A stretch of DNA of 49,989 nucleotides from Ruminococcus sp. (GTDB lineage: Bacteria > Bacillota > Clostridia > Oscillospirales > Ruminococcaceae): positions 1-49,989 of the forward strand of contig SVNR01000016.1 in assembly GCA_015066815.1 (NCBI GenBank), given 5' to 3'. The notes beneath the pieces were generated by a model. The model was not told the origin of the DNA and ran no database searches. It was given only the letters and a program-made list of their open reading frames with translations. Shown piece after piece: positions 8,286 through 15,575 of the stretch. How positions within the stretch are numbered: position 1 is the stretch's first letter; each line of letters opens with the position of its first letter. Made by a program: the position numbers and the translations under genes.

Positions 8286-9691
8286 TTGCTTAAACCTCCA
8301 TAAAGTTTTCTGTTTTTAAATACGCCGAACTTGGAGAGTGAGCCAAGCATAAGCTTTGATGCAAGTACGCCCATGAGGAAGTTAAGAATAGCACCTACCA
8401 TGAGAGTGAAGCCGAATGAGTAGATAGTACCCTCTGTTGTAGTTCCGAACCATCTGAATACGATGTTGAGCATCTTGGCAAAGAGACTGTCAGGAACGCC
8501 GAATGCGCCCATGAGGATAATAGCGATAAGTATAACTGTGAGGTTTCCGTCAAAGATAGCTGAAAAAGCTCTCTTGTAGCCTGCTTCAAGAGCAGTGTTG
8601 AGCTTCTTGCCGGAACGGAGCTCTTCCTTGATACGTTCGCCTGTAATGATGTTAGCGTCAACCCCCATACCAACAGAGAGGATTATACCTGCGATACCGG
8701 GGATAGTGAGTGTAGAGCTGTTCATGAAGCTGAAGTATCCTGATACTACTGCAAAAGTAGCTGTTATCTGTCCGATAAGTCCGATAACTGCAACAAATCC
8801 CGGAAGTCTGTAGAGTACTATCATATATACGGCGATAAATCCGAGTGAGATAAGTCCGCCGAGCATCATAGCGTCAAGTGCGCCGGATCCGAGTGTAGGG
8901 GAAATAGTTGAGAAGCTTGATGTTGTAAGTGAGAAAGGAAGAGAACCTGAGTTTATCTTGTTTGCAAGAGCTTCAGCGTCTTCGTATGTTTCAAAGCTTC
9001 CTGATATGATAGCTTCGCCGTTTGTTATGTGTGCGTTTACTGTAGGAGCAGAGATAAGGGTGTTATCCATCCAGATAGAGATCACGCCGTTTTCAGTGTA
9101 GAGTCTGCCTGTAGCCTCAGAGAACTTTTCTGTACCTGAAGGATTGAGCTTGAGTGAAACAACGTATATTACTTCACCTGTTTCTTCCTGCTGATATCCT
9201 GCTGAAGCGTTTGCTATATCTTCACCGTTGAGGATAATCTCGCCGGAAGGAACTGTTTCTCCGTTTTCGTCAACTGTTGTTTCCTGACCTTCACGGAATG
9301 TGAGCATTGCGGTACCGCCGAGTTCCTTTACAGCAGCTTCCGGGTCAAAGTCTGATTCGGAGGACTGCCATGGGAAACGAACGATAACATGGTCGTTGTT
9401 TGAGTCAACGTAAACGTTGCTGTCTGTTATACCGAGTGATGCAAGACGAACCTTCATTACTTCCTTTACTGCGTCAAGCTGTTCGTCTGTGGCGTCAACG
9501 CCGTCTGCAGGTGTGAATGTTACATCAACACCGCCCTGAATGTCTATACCGAGTCTTATATCCGAAATATCCTTAATGTATGTTTTAGCAACATCTCCGT
9601 ACTGGTACTTAACACCGAAAATAGCGGTGTAAGAGAAGCCGAGAATGAGTAAAAATACAATAAAGAAAACGGGTTTTTTGATTTTCTTCAC
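8282..9691 (-). CDS. secD: Protein translocase subunit SecD
   Basis: I take the GTG at 9691 as start because GGAGGT lies six bases upstream; the longer ATG-started frame has none. This gives 469 residues. After an N-terminal membrane helix comes LGIDIQGGVDV, equivalent to the LGLDLRGG motif of SecD. A large extracytoplasmic P1-type domain follows, then five helices with the conserved GVDANIITGERIKEE. SecD and SecF form the accessory complex that drives late stages of protein export. It is the first gene of the secD-secF operon, with a TTGACT-17-TATAAT promoter about 50 bases upstream. Confidence 0.95.
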   Translation of the reverse strand: MKKIKKPVFFIVFLLILGFSYTAIFGVKYQYGDVAKTYIKDISDIRLGIDIQGGVDVTFTPADGVDATDEQLDAVKEVMKVRLASLGITDSNVYVDSNNDHVIVRFPWQSSESDFDPEAAVKELGGTAMLTFREGQETTVDENGETVPSGEIILNGEDIANASAGYQQEETGEVIYVVSLKLNPSGTEKFSEATGRLYTENGVISIWMDNTLISAPTVNAHITNGEAIISGSFETYEDAEALANKINSGSLPFSLTTSSFSTISPTLGSGALDAMMLGGLISLGFIAVYMIVLYRLPGFVAVIGLIGQITATFAVVSGYFSFMNSSTLTIPGIAGIILSVGMGVDANIITGERIKEELRSGKKLNTALEAGYKRAFSAIFDGNLTVILIAIILMGAFGVPDSLFAKMLNIVFRWFGTTTEGTIYSFGFTLMVGAILNFLMGVLASKLMLGSLSKFGVFKNRKLYGGLSK

Positions 9692-9741
9692 TTTTTTACC
9701 TCCAAAAATTTTTTTGACGAATATTATCGACAATTATTTTA

Positions 9742-9770
9742 ATTATATGATATGCGGGGGGATAAGTCAA
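9742..9770 (-). promoter_or_regulatory. Sigma-A promoter of secDF
   Basis: On the minus strand TTGACT (complement of 9765-9770) and TATAAT (complement of 9742-9747) are 17 bases apart, followed by an A/T-rich leader and the GGAGGT site. The tandem repeat array starts 21 bases upstream of the -35 box. Confidence 0.85.
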
Positions 9771-9790
9771 TAGTTTGTGGTTAAATTCTG

Positions 9791-10439
9791 CAGGGCTTTG
9801 CGGTCGCCCTGCACCTTCGCACACAAAATATTTTTTTGCTTATAGAGGGGAACGGGTAGGTGGAGAAGGTTTTTTACAGCAGGGCTTTGCGGTCGCCCTG
9901 CACCTTCGCACACAAAATATTTTTTTGCTTATAGGGGGAACGGGTAGGTGGAGAAGGTTTTTTTACAGCAGGGCTTTGCGGTCGCCCTGCACCTTCGCAC
10001 ACAAAATATTTTTTGCTTATAGGGGGAACGGGTAGGTGGAGAAGGTTTTTTACAGCAGGGCTTTGCGGTCGCCCTGCACCTTCGCACACAAAATATTTTT
10101 TGCTTATAGGGGGAACGGGTAGGTGGAGAAGGTTTTTTTACAGCAGGGCTTTGCGGTCGCCCTGCACCTTCGCACACAAAATATTTTTTGCTTATAGGGG
10201 GAACGGGTAGGTGGAGAAGGTTTTTTACAGCAGGGCTTTGCGGTCGCCCTGCACCTTCGCACACAAAATATTTTTTGCTTATAGGGGGAACGGGTAGGTG
10301 GAGAAGGTTTTTTACAGCAGGGCTTTGTGGTCGCCCTGCACCTTCGCACACAAAATATTTTTTGCTTATAGGGGGAACGGGTAGGTGGAGAAGTTTTTTT
10401 TACAGCAGGGCTTTGCGGTCGCCCTGCACCTTCGCACAC
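9791..10439. repeat. Tandem array: eight ~88-bp units, each with a hairpin
   Basis: Near-identical units begin at 9791, 9880, 9969, 10056, 10144, 10231, 10318 and 10406, with periods of 89, 89, 87, 88, 87, 87 and 88 bp. Length differences come mainly from T-run length, and one unit has GTGG for GCGG at 10327. Each unit holds CAGGGC and GCCCTG arms around TTTGCGGTC, then a spacer with ATATTTT, TTGCTTATA and GGAACGGGTAGGTGG. The last copy is only the hairpin part and abuts the purB stop codon. The array fills the gap between purB and the secD promoter. Frames running through it have no ribosome site and shift between units, so I treat it as non-coding. Confidence 0.95.
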
Positions 10440-11869
10440 TATACGTTTATTTCCGCTGTTTCGTTAAGCTTGTCGGCGTTTGCTTTGAGGACAGGGTTTA
10501 CGCAGGCTGCGATGAATTCGGTAACCTGTTCTGCGCTGCGGCCAGTGAAGTTCTCGGGCTTCAGGATAGCGTCAAGCTCGTCCTTTGTTATCATGAACAT
10601 ATCGTCGCCAAGAATCATGTCGCAGAGGTCGTTTTCAAGACCGTCTTCCTTAACGTGTTTTCCTGCAATCATTGAGTATTCGCGAATCTTTTCGTGAAGT
10701 ACCTGTCTGTCTCCGCCCTTCTTTACAGCGCTCATCATGATGTTTTCAGTAGCCATGAACGGAAGCTCGCTCATGATCCTGCGGCGTATTATCTTAGGGT
10801 AGACAACAAGTCCGCTTGTAACGTTTATGAGGATGTTGAGAATAGCGTCAGCAGCGAGGAAGCCTTCTGCGACGGAGATTCTTCTGTTGGCTGAGTCGTC
10901 GAGAGTTCTTTCAAACCACTGTGTGCCTGCTGTGAAGGCAGGGTTGAGGCTGTCTATCATGAGATATCTTGCAAGTGCTGTTATTCTTTCGCATCTCATA
11001 GGATTTCTCTTGTATGCCATAGCTGATGAGCCGATCTGACCCTTTTCAAACGGTTCTTCCATTTCCTTGAAGCTCTGAAGAATTCTCATATCGTATGAGA
11101 ACTTGCTTGCAGACTGGGCAAGACCGCTGAGAGTGCTTATTATCTGAGAGTCGATTTTTCTTGAATATGTCTGTCCGGATACAGGAACAACTCCGTCAAA
11201 GCCCATTTCTTCGGCAATCATGGATTCGAGCTGTTTTATTTTTGAAGAATCACCTTCAAAAAGCTCTACAAAAGAAGCCTGTGTGCCTGTAGTACCCTTG
11301 GAACCAAGAAGTCTGAGGCTCTTGATACGGTATTCTATTTCCTCAAGATCCATAAGAAATTCGTTTATCCAGAGAGTAGCACGCTTACCTACTGTTGTCA
11401 GCTGTGCAGGCTGGAGATGTGTATAGGCGAGAGCCGGCATATCCTTGTATTCTTCAGCAAACTTTGAAAGCTGAGAAATAACAGTAACAAGCTTTTTATG
11501 TACTATTCCGAGCGCGTCTCTCATAATGATGATGTCTGTGTTGTCACCTACATAACAGGAGGTCGCTCCGAGATGGATTATGCCCTTCGCTTCCGGACAT
11601 GCTAGACCGTATGCATGAACATGTGACATTACATCGTGGCGGCATATCTTTTCACGTTCTTTTGCAGCTTCGTAGTCGATGTTTTCAATGTTCGCCTCAA
11701 GCTGCTTTACCTGTTCCTCCGTTACAGGAAGACCAAGCTTCATTTCCGCTCTTGCAAGTGCCACCCATAGCCTTCGCCATGTGGTGAATTTTTTGTCTGC
11801 CGAGAAAACGAACTGCATTTCTTTGCTTGCATATCGTGTGCAGAACGGACTTTCATAACTGTTGGTCAT
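10439..11869 (-). CDS. purB: Adenylosuccinate lyase
   Basis: This is a fumarase/aspartase-superfamily lyase of 476 residues. It has the signature GSSAMAYKRNPMRCE (the flexible catalytic loop with Ser), an early RHDVMSHVHAYG and HLGATSCYVGDNTD, and THLQPAQLTTVGKR with the conserved His. This set matches the PurB type that converts SAICAR to AICAR and adenylosuccinate to AMP in purine synthesis. The ATG at 11869 has AAAGGAG eight bases upstream; the longer frame to 11959 lacks a site and overlaps the promoter. It is monocistronic, with a promoter at 11922-11950. The stop codon lies at the edge of the tandem repeat array and no ordinary terminator follows. Confidence 0.95.
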   Translation of the reverse strand: MTNSYESPFCTRYASKEMQFVFSADKKFTTWRRLWVALARAEMKLGLPVTEEQVKQLEANIENIDYEAAKEREKICRHDVMSHVHAYGLACPEAKGIIHLGATSCYVGDNTDIIIMRDALGIVHKKLVTVISQLSKFAEEYKDMPALAYTHLQPAQLTTVGKRATLWINEFLMDLEEIEYRIKSLRLLGSKGTTGTQASFVELFEGDSSKIKQLESMIAEEMGFDGVVPVSGQTYSRKIDSQIISTLSGLAQSASKFSYDMRILQSFKEMEEPFEKGQIGSSAMAYKRNPMRCERITALARYLMIDSLNPAFTAGTQWFERTLDDSANRRISVAEGFLAADAILNILINVTSGLVVYPKIIRRRIMSELPFMATENIMMSAVKKGGDRQVLHEKIREYSMIAGKHVKEDGLENDLCDMILGDDMFMITKDELDAILKPENFTGRSAEQVTEFIAACVNPVLKANADKLNETAEINV

Positions 11870-11921
11870 TAAAAAAACTCCTTTATTTTTAAAAAATTTA
11901 ATTTTTCGCAATAATACTTTA

Positions 11922-11950
11922 ATTGTATCATATTTATCTGATATAATCAA
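11922..11950 (-). promoter_or_regulatory. Sigma-A promoter of purB
   Basis: On the minus strand TTGATT (complement of 11945-11950) and TACAAT (complement of 11922-11927) are 17 bases apart, about 50 bases before the purB start. No purine riboswitch or PurR box was recognised in the short leader. Confidence 0.75.
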
Positions 11951-12004
11951 GGTTTTCAAGCGGATTTAAGATGATAATTTTTTGAAAAATTTCATGAAAA
12001 CAAA

Positions 12005-12036
12005 ACTCCTCCCAGCCGTTTCCGGCAGAGAGGAGT
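12005..12036 (-). terminator. Intrinsic terminator of the CPBP protease gene
   Basis: ACTCCTC (12005-12011) pairs with GAGGAGT (12030-12036), with an inner GCC/GGC hairpin. On the minus strand it is followed by TTTTGTTTT. It lies 12 bases after the stop codon. Confidence 0.85.
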
Positions 12037-12047
12037 GTGTATCAGAG

Positions 12048-13100
12048 CTATATCTCGATGTTAATGTTTGAGATTATGATGTTGGATATGATGAGAAGCA
12101 TGTATATCGCAAATGCTATCCAGAGAAACGGGGATTTTACAGCGGCGCGAAGACCGTATTTTTTCTTTGAATCCTTGTCGGGGCAGCATTCGGGCTCGAA
12201 AAAGCTGTTTTCCTTTGACGGGTTGTTTTTAAGCTTTGATAATGCCCTGAAAAGACATATGCCGCCGAGGATTATTGCCGCGATGATATAAACAGTATAG
12301 AATATATCCAAGGTTTTATCGCTCATAGATGATGAAACAGCTTCAAGAAGTATTGCTGTCATGTTGTTTGTTATATGAAGTATAACAGACGGCATTATCG
12401 AGCCTGCTTTTATGTTAAGATATCCGAAAAATATACCGAGCAGAAAAGCTATGATTCCCTGCATGATATTGCCGTGAAACAGTGCAAACCAAAGTGCTGA
12501 AAAGATAACTGCAAATTTTTGTCCGGCAAAGTTGAAGCCCTTCATGACAGCACCGCGGAAGAGAAGCTCTTCGGTTACAGGGCCAAGAATTCCGACATAC
12601 AGAACATAGACAACGTTGTTGAGCGTGTTCCCCGGCATCAGCTCAGGCATCTGCATGTTTTCCATTCCGCTGCTTCCGGTTATCAGAACGAAGAGGTTCT
12701 GAAGGACTATGCTGATGGCCTGTATACACATAGCGGCAGGAACACACAGTGCCATAAAGGCAGGTGTGAATCCGGAGCGCATAAACATTCCTTTCAGGGA
12801 ATTTTTCAGCTTTCCGTTAAAAGCAAGGGCGATTATCGTGCCTGCTATGTTTGCTATTACATATGATGCCGCTGTAAGATACAGCATAACAGACGGGTCT
12901 GTTATTATTTGCATATATTTTTTTGATCCCGTCATTGCAACAGCTATGCATATAAAAATTATGGCTATAATCTGAACGACATACAGTATTGCGTAATGAA
13001 TGCATATGGCACCGCCGGTGCGGTTGTAGTATTTTGCGGCGTCATGCGGAGAAAGATTGTTCTGAGGGGTTTCGATGATGTTTGTTTCTTCTGTCTGCAT
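12048..13100 (-). CDS. CPBP family intramembrane glutamic endopeptidase
   Basis: The 350-residue protein has about eight hydrophobic segments and carries the CPBP (Abi/CAAX protease) active-site motifs. These are TEELLFRG (Glu177, Glu178, Arg182), FALFHG with His209, and a later ILHITNN. The family includes type II CAAX proteases and bacteriocin-immunity proteins. The role here is likely intramembrane cleavage of an unknown substrate. The C-terminus carries an unusual soluble stretch (SKLKNNPSKENSFFEPE) before a final helix. AAGGAGC precedes the ATG. Promoter, dyad and terminator mark a single-gene unit, divergent from the CotH gene. Confidence 0.88.
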   Translation of the reverse strand: MQTEETNIIETPQNNLSPHDAAKYYNRTGGAICIHYAILYVVQIIAIIFICIAVAMTGSKKYMQIITDPSVMLYLTAASYVIANIAGTIIALAFNGKLKNSLKGMFMRSGFTPAFMALCVPAAMCIQAISIVLQNLFVLITGSSGMENMQMPELMPGNTLNNVVYVLYVGILGPVTEELLFRGAVMKGFNFAGQKFAVIFSALWFALFHGNIMQGIIAFLLGIFFGYLNIKAGSIMPSVILHITNNMTAILLEAVSSSMSDKTLDIFYTVYIIAAIILGGICLFRALSKLKNNPSKENSFFEPECCPDKDSKKKYGLRAAVKSPFLWIAFAIYMLLIISNIIISNINIEI

Positions 13101-13133
13101 TTTTTGTGCTCCTTATTATTTCTTTTGTTTTTT

Positions 13134-13172
13134 ATATCGTAAACGAAAAAATATTTTTGGCGTTTACGATAT
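13134..13172. repeat. 12-bp inverted repeat overlapping the CPBP transcription start
   Basis: ATATCGTAAACG (13134-13145) and CGTTTACGATAT (13161-13172) are exact complements separated by 15 A/T-rich bases. The dyad starts two bases after the -10 box of the CPBP promoter and so spans the expected start site. This is the best copy of the dyad family described in the findings. An operator is the favoured reading; a 5' transcript hairpin is the alternative. Confidence 0.65.
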
Positions 13173-13174
13173 AA

Positions 13175-13204
13175 ATTATATCATCCTAAGACCATATGTG
13201 TCAA
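13175..13204 (-). promoter_or_regulatory. Promoter of the CPBP protease gene
   Basis: On the minus strand TTGACA (complement of 13199-13204) and TATAAT (complement of 13175-13180) are 18 bases apart. It is divergent from the CotH promoter 24 bases away. Confidence 0.8.
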
Positions 13205-13228
13205 TAGCACTATCCGGATTTCTGAGGG

Positions 13229-13257
13229 TTGACATGCTCTGAGAAAAGTTCTATAAT
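13229..13257 (+). promoter_or_regulatory. Sigma-A promoter of the CotH lipoprotein gene
   Basis: A consensus TTGACA (13229-13234), a 17-base spacer and TATAAT (13252-13257), about 55 bases before the predicted start codon. Confidence 0.88.
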
Positions 13258-13310
13258 AGAGAAAATATGCGAAAAAAAGTTATGACAATGCTCGGAAGGA
13301 GATGATTTTT

Positions 13311-15104
13311 TTGAAGTGCCATACAAAAATACTGACTTTTGCATCTGCTTTTCTTCTTGCTGTGTCTTCGTGTGATAAAAAAGCAGAACCCAATCCGCAG
13401 ACGGAGAAGTCAGATATAGCTGTTATAGATACGGTAAAGGCAGACTTTGATAAGCCGGCAGAGGTTATATACGATACCGGACTTGAAACGCCGCGCTTCA
13501 GCTGTGAGGGAGGATTTTTTTCAGATGACCTCGTTCTTGAGCTGAGTACCGAAAACAAGGAGCTGGAGATACGGTATACCACAAACGGAAGTGTACCCAC
13601 GAAGGATTCTTTTCTGTATACCTGTCCTGTCGTACTGACCAAAAGATCAGGAGAGCCTGATATTCTGGCTGCTGTCACCGGAATAGGACCTGAGTCCTCG
13701 GCATATGTTCCGAAGTCAGTTGCCAAGGGGACTGTTATAAGAGCGGCTGTTTTTGATAAAAACGGTATATCCGGACCTGTGGAAACCAATACTTATTTTG
13801 TAGGGATAAGTCAGCAGGACAGATATAACGGTCTTCCGGTTGTTTCGCTTTCGACAAACGCCTACAATCTTTTTGACTATGAAAAAGGAATATATGTTTC
13901 CGGAAAGGCCTATGACGAATGGAAGCAAACGGAGGAAGCGAGCATAGCTGAAGACTGGGAATACGAGGGCAACTATTCTCAGAAGGGCAGGGATTGGGAA
14001 AGACCTGTTCATATGGAGCTTATAGAGCCTGACGGAAAGGTGCAGTTTGAGCAGGATCTCGGCATCAGAATAATGGGAAAGGCTACACGTACCTATAACC
14101 AGAAGAGCTTCAGACTCTATGCGAGAGAGGAATACGGCAAGAAAAAGATAGAGTATCCGCTTATTCCCGGACTTTCCAGAGAATCAGAGCCCGGAAGCGA
14201 ACTTTCCGAATACAAGACTTTTCTTCTCAGAAACGGCGGAAATGACTGCGACTATGTAAAGCTCAGGGATCCTTTTGTTCAGAGCATAGCAGCAGGAAAA
14301 AACTTTGCAACTCAAGGTTCAAGACCGGCTGTTGTTTTTATAAACGGAGAGTACTGGGGTGTGTATGCCATAGAAGAGGACTACACTGACAACAGCATTC
14401 AGTACGACTATGGTGTGGATAACAAAGATGTTGTTATGATAAAAAAAGGCGAGCTTGAGGAGGGCGAGGAGGCGGATCTTGCGCTTTACGAGGAGCTTTG
14501 CGAACTCATAGAAAGCGATCTTTCGAATGAGAAAAACTATCAGAAGCTCTGTGAAAAGGTTGATATAGAGAGCTTTGCCGATTATTTTGCGATAGTGATA
14601 TATACGGCAAATGAAGACTGTATGACCATAGGAAACAACAACTGGAGGATATGGCGTTCCCGTTCAGTTTCGGATATGCCTTATCAGGACGGCAGATGGC
14701 GTTTTCTGCTGTATGATACAGAGTTTTCTCTTGGACTGTATAAGGGCGGAGAAAACGGAAGGCTCGACTCTCTGAAAACAGCTCTTGAGTCTGAGTGGTT
14801 CGGCTCGCTCATGAAAAACCGCAGCTTTGCGGAGCTTTTTGAAGCATCTCTGCTTGAAACTGCTGAACGCTTTAAAACAGAGAATTCTTTTCCGGTGCTT
14901 GAGAGTTTAGCTTCGTTGTATGCGCCTGTTGCGCCGGATTGCTTCAGGAGATTCGGACCGGTCTGGCTTATGAGCTATAACCCGGATAACGGACGGCTTG
15001 AGGAGCACTATAACGAAGGGTTAAGACAGATAAGGAAATTTTTAGAGGACAGATATGTGTTTGTTCCCGAAATGCTTGAAAAATCAATGCCTGACTTCGG
15101 ATAG
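13311..15104 (+). CDS. CotH-kinase family lipoprotein with chitobiase-like N-domain
   Basis: I prefer TTG at 13311, nine bases after GGAAGGAG; the ATG at 13302 touches the site directly. The protein then has 597 residues. It opens with a lipoprotein signal ending LAVSSC, so it is anchored outside the membrane. Residues about 60-160 hold a chitobiase/hexosaminidase C-terminal-like beta domain (IRYTTNGSVPT, VIRAAVFDKNG). The rest is a CotH domain: GIRIMGKATRTY, FLLRNGGNDCDY, GEYWGVYAIEEDY, NNNWRIWRS and WRFLLYDTEFSLG. CotH proteins are atypical kinases first known from spore coats, and in ruminococci occur on cellulosome-related surface proteins. The substrate is unknown. It has its own promoter. 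Confidence 0.88.
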   Translation: MKCHTKILTFASAFLLAVSSCDKKAEPNPQTEKSDIAVIDTVKADFDKPAEVIYDTGLETPRFSCEGGFFSDDLVLELSTENKELEIRYTTNGSVPTKDSFLYTCPVVLTKRSGEPDILAAVTGIGPESSAYVPKSVAKGTVIRAAVFDKNGISGPVETNTYFVGISQQDRYNGLPVVSLSTNAYNLFDYEKGIYVSGKAYDEWKQTEEASIAEDWEYEGNYSQKGRDWERPVHMELIEPDGKVQFEQDLGIRIMGKATRTYNQKSFRLYAREEYGKKKIEYPLIPGLSRESEPGSELSEYKTFLLRNGGNDCDYVKLRDPFVQSIAAGKNFATQGSRPAVVFINGEYWGVYAIEEDYTDNSIQYDYGVDNKDVVMIKKGELEEGEEADLALYEELCELIESDLSNEKNYQKLCEKVDIESFADYFAIVIYTANEDCMTIGNNNWRIWRSRSVSDMPYQDGRWRFLLYDTEFSLGLYKGGENGRLDSLKTALESEWFGSLMKNRSFAELFEASLLETAERFKTENSFPVLESLASLYAPVAPDCFRRFGPVWLMSYNPDNGRLEEHYNEGLRQIRKFLEDRYVFVPEMLEKSMPDFG

Positions 15105-15113
15105 TTAGCGGGG

Positions 15114-15142
15114 AGTAAACAAAAAAATATTTTTCGTTTACT
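15114..15142. repeat. Dyad of the AGTAAAC family between the CotH stop and the HPr promoter
   Basis: AGTAAAC (15114-15120) faces GTTTACT (15136-15142) across 15 bases of A/T, the same spacing as at the CPBP promoter. It ends six bases before the -35 box of the HPr-like gene. It could act as an operator or as the transcription end of the CotH gene. Confidence 0.5.
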
Positions 15143-15148
15143 ATAATA

Positions 15149-15177
15149 TTGACCGCGGCATAAAAATAATGTATAAT
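15149..15177 (+). promoter_or_regulatory. Sigma-A promoter of the HPr-like gene
   Basis: TTGACC (15149-15154), 17-base spacer, TATAAT (15172-15177). The region is flanked on both sides by copies of the AGTRAAC motif. Confidence 0.82.
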
Positions 15178-15180
15178 GAA

Positions 15181-15216
15181 TTATAGTGAACGAAAAATTT
15201 TATTTTTCCTTTGCTA
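15181..15216. repeat. Half-degenerate TATAGTGAACG dyad at the HPr-like transcription start
   Basis: TTATAGTGAACGAAAAA begins three bases after the -10 box and is followed by TTTTTCC and CTTTGCTA, a decayed right arm. Position relative to the -10 matches the dyads at 7234 and 13134. Confidence 0.45.
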
Positions 15217-15262
15217 CAGTCGGACAAACTGACAAAATCAAGACAAGAAAGGAAATCTGATC

Positions 15263-15490
15263 ATGGAAAGTGTAATCACAGTAAAGCTTAACTCCCTTAA
15301 GGATTTCAGAGAATTTATGGAATGTGCAACAATGCTTAACGGTTCTGCAAGAGCTATTCAGGGAGAAACAAACGTTGACGCAAAGAGCACACTCGGTATA
15401 GCTTCTATCATGGATATCGGAAGTTTTAACCTTAAGCTTATAGATTGTTCAGAATCAGAAGTTAGCAAGTTCAAGCAGTGGGAAGTTTAA
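15263..15490 (+). CDS. HPr-family protein lacking the phosphorylatable histidine (Crh-like)
   Basis: This 75-residue protein has the size and fold pattern of HPr, including VDAKSTLGIAS around the regulatory serine (Ser42, equivalent to Ser46). The loop that should carry His15 reads MLNGSARAIQG, and the whole protein contains no histidine. It therefore cannot carry phosphate in the sugar PTS and resembles Crh, the regulatory paralogue that works with CcpA after HPr-kinase phosphorylation. That role is inferred from Bacillus. AAGGAAA precedes the ATG. The gene has a strong promoter, flanking dyads and its own terminator. Confidence 0.85.
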   Translation: MESVITVKLNSLKDFREFMECATMLNGSARAIQGETNVDAKSTLGIASIMDIGSFNLKLIDCSESEVSKFKQWEV

Positions 15491-15515
15491 TTTTTAACTG
15501 AAAAATTACTTATAG

Positions 15516-15552
15516 ACGCTGTAAAAGCACATAAGGCTTTTGCGGCGTTTTT
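15516..15552 (+). terminator. Intrinsic terminator of the HPr-like gene
   Basis: ACGCTGTAAAAGC (15516-15528) pairs with GCTTTTGCGGCGT (15536-15548), two mismatches, followed by a T-run. It lies 25 bases after the stop codon and just before the MATE gene. Confidence 0.85.
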
Positions 15553-15575
15553 CTTCTGCCGGAAAGGAGTTCACT

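Noticed and set aside
9874-10439. Overlapping minus-strand frames of 70-140 codons through the tandem repeats
   Set aside because: They lack ribosome sites, arise from the 87-bp period being a multiple of three, and shift frame where units are 88 or 89 bp.
11881-11950. A purine riboswitch upstream of purB
   Set aside because: The leader is only about 50 bases and A/T-rich, with no three-way junction elements.
11600-11960. Longer purB start at 11959
   Set aside because: The extension overlaps the promoter and has no ribosome site; ATG 11869 has AAAGGAG.
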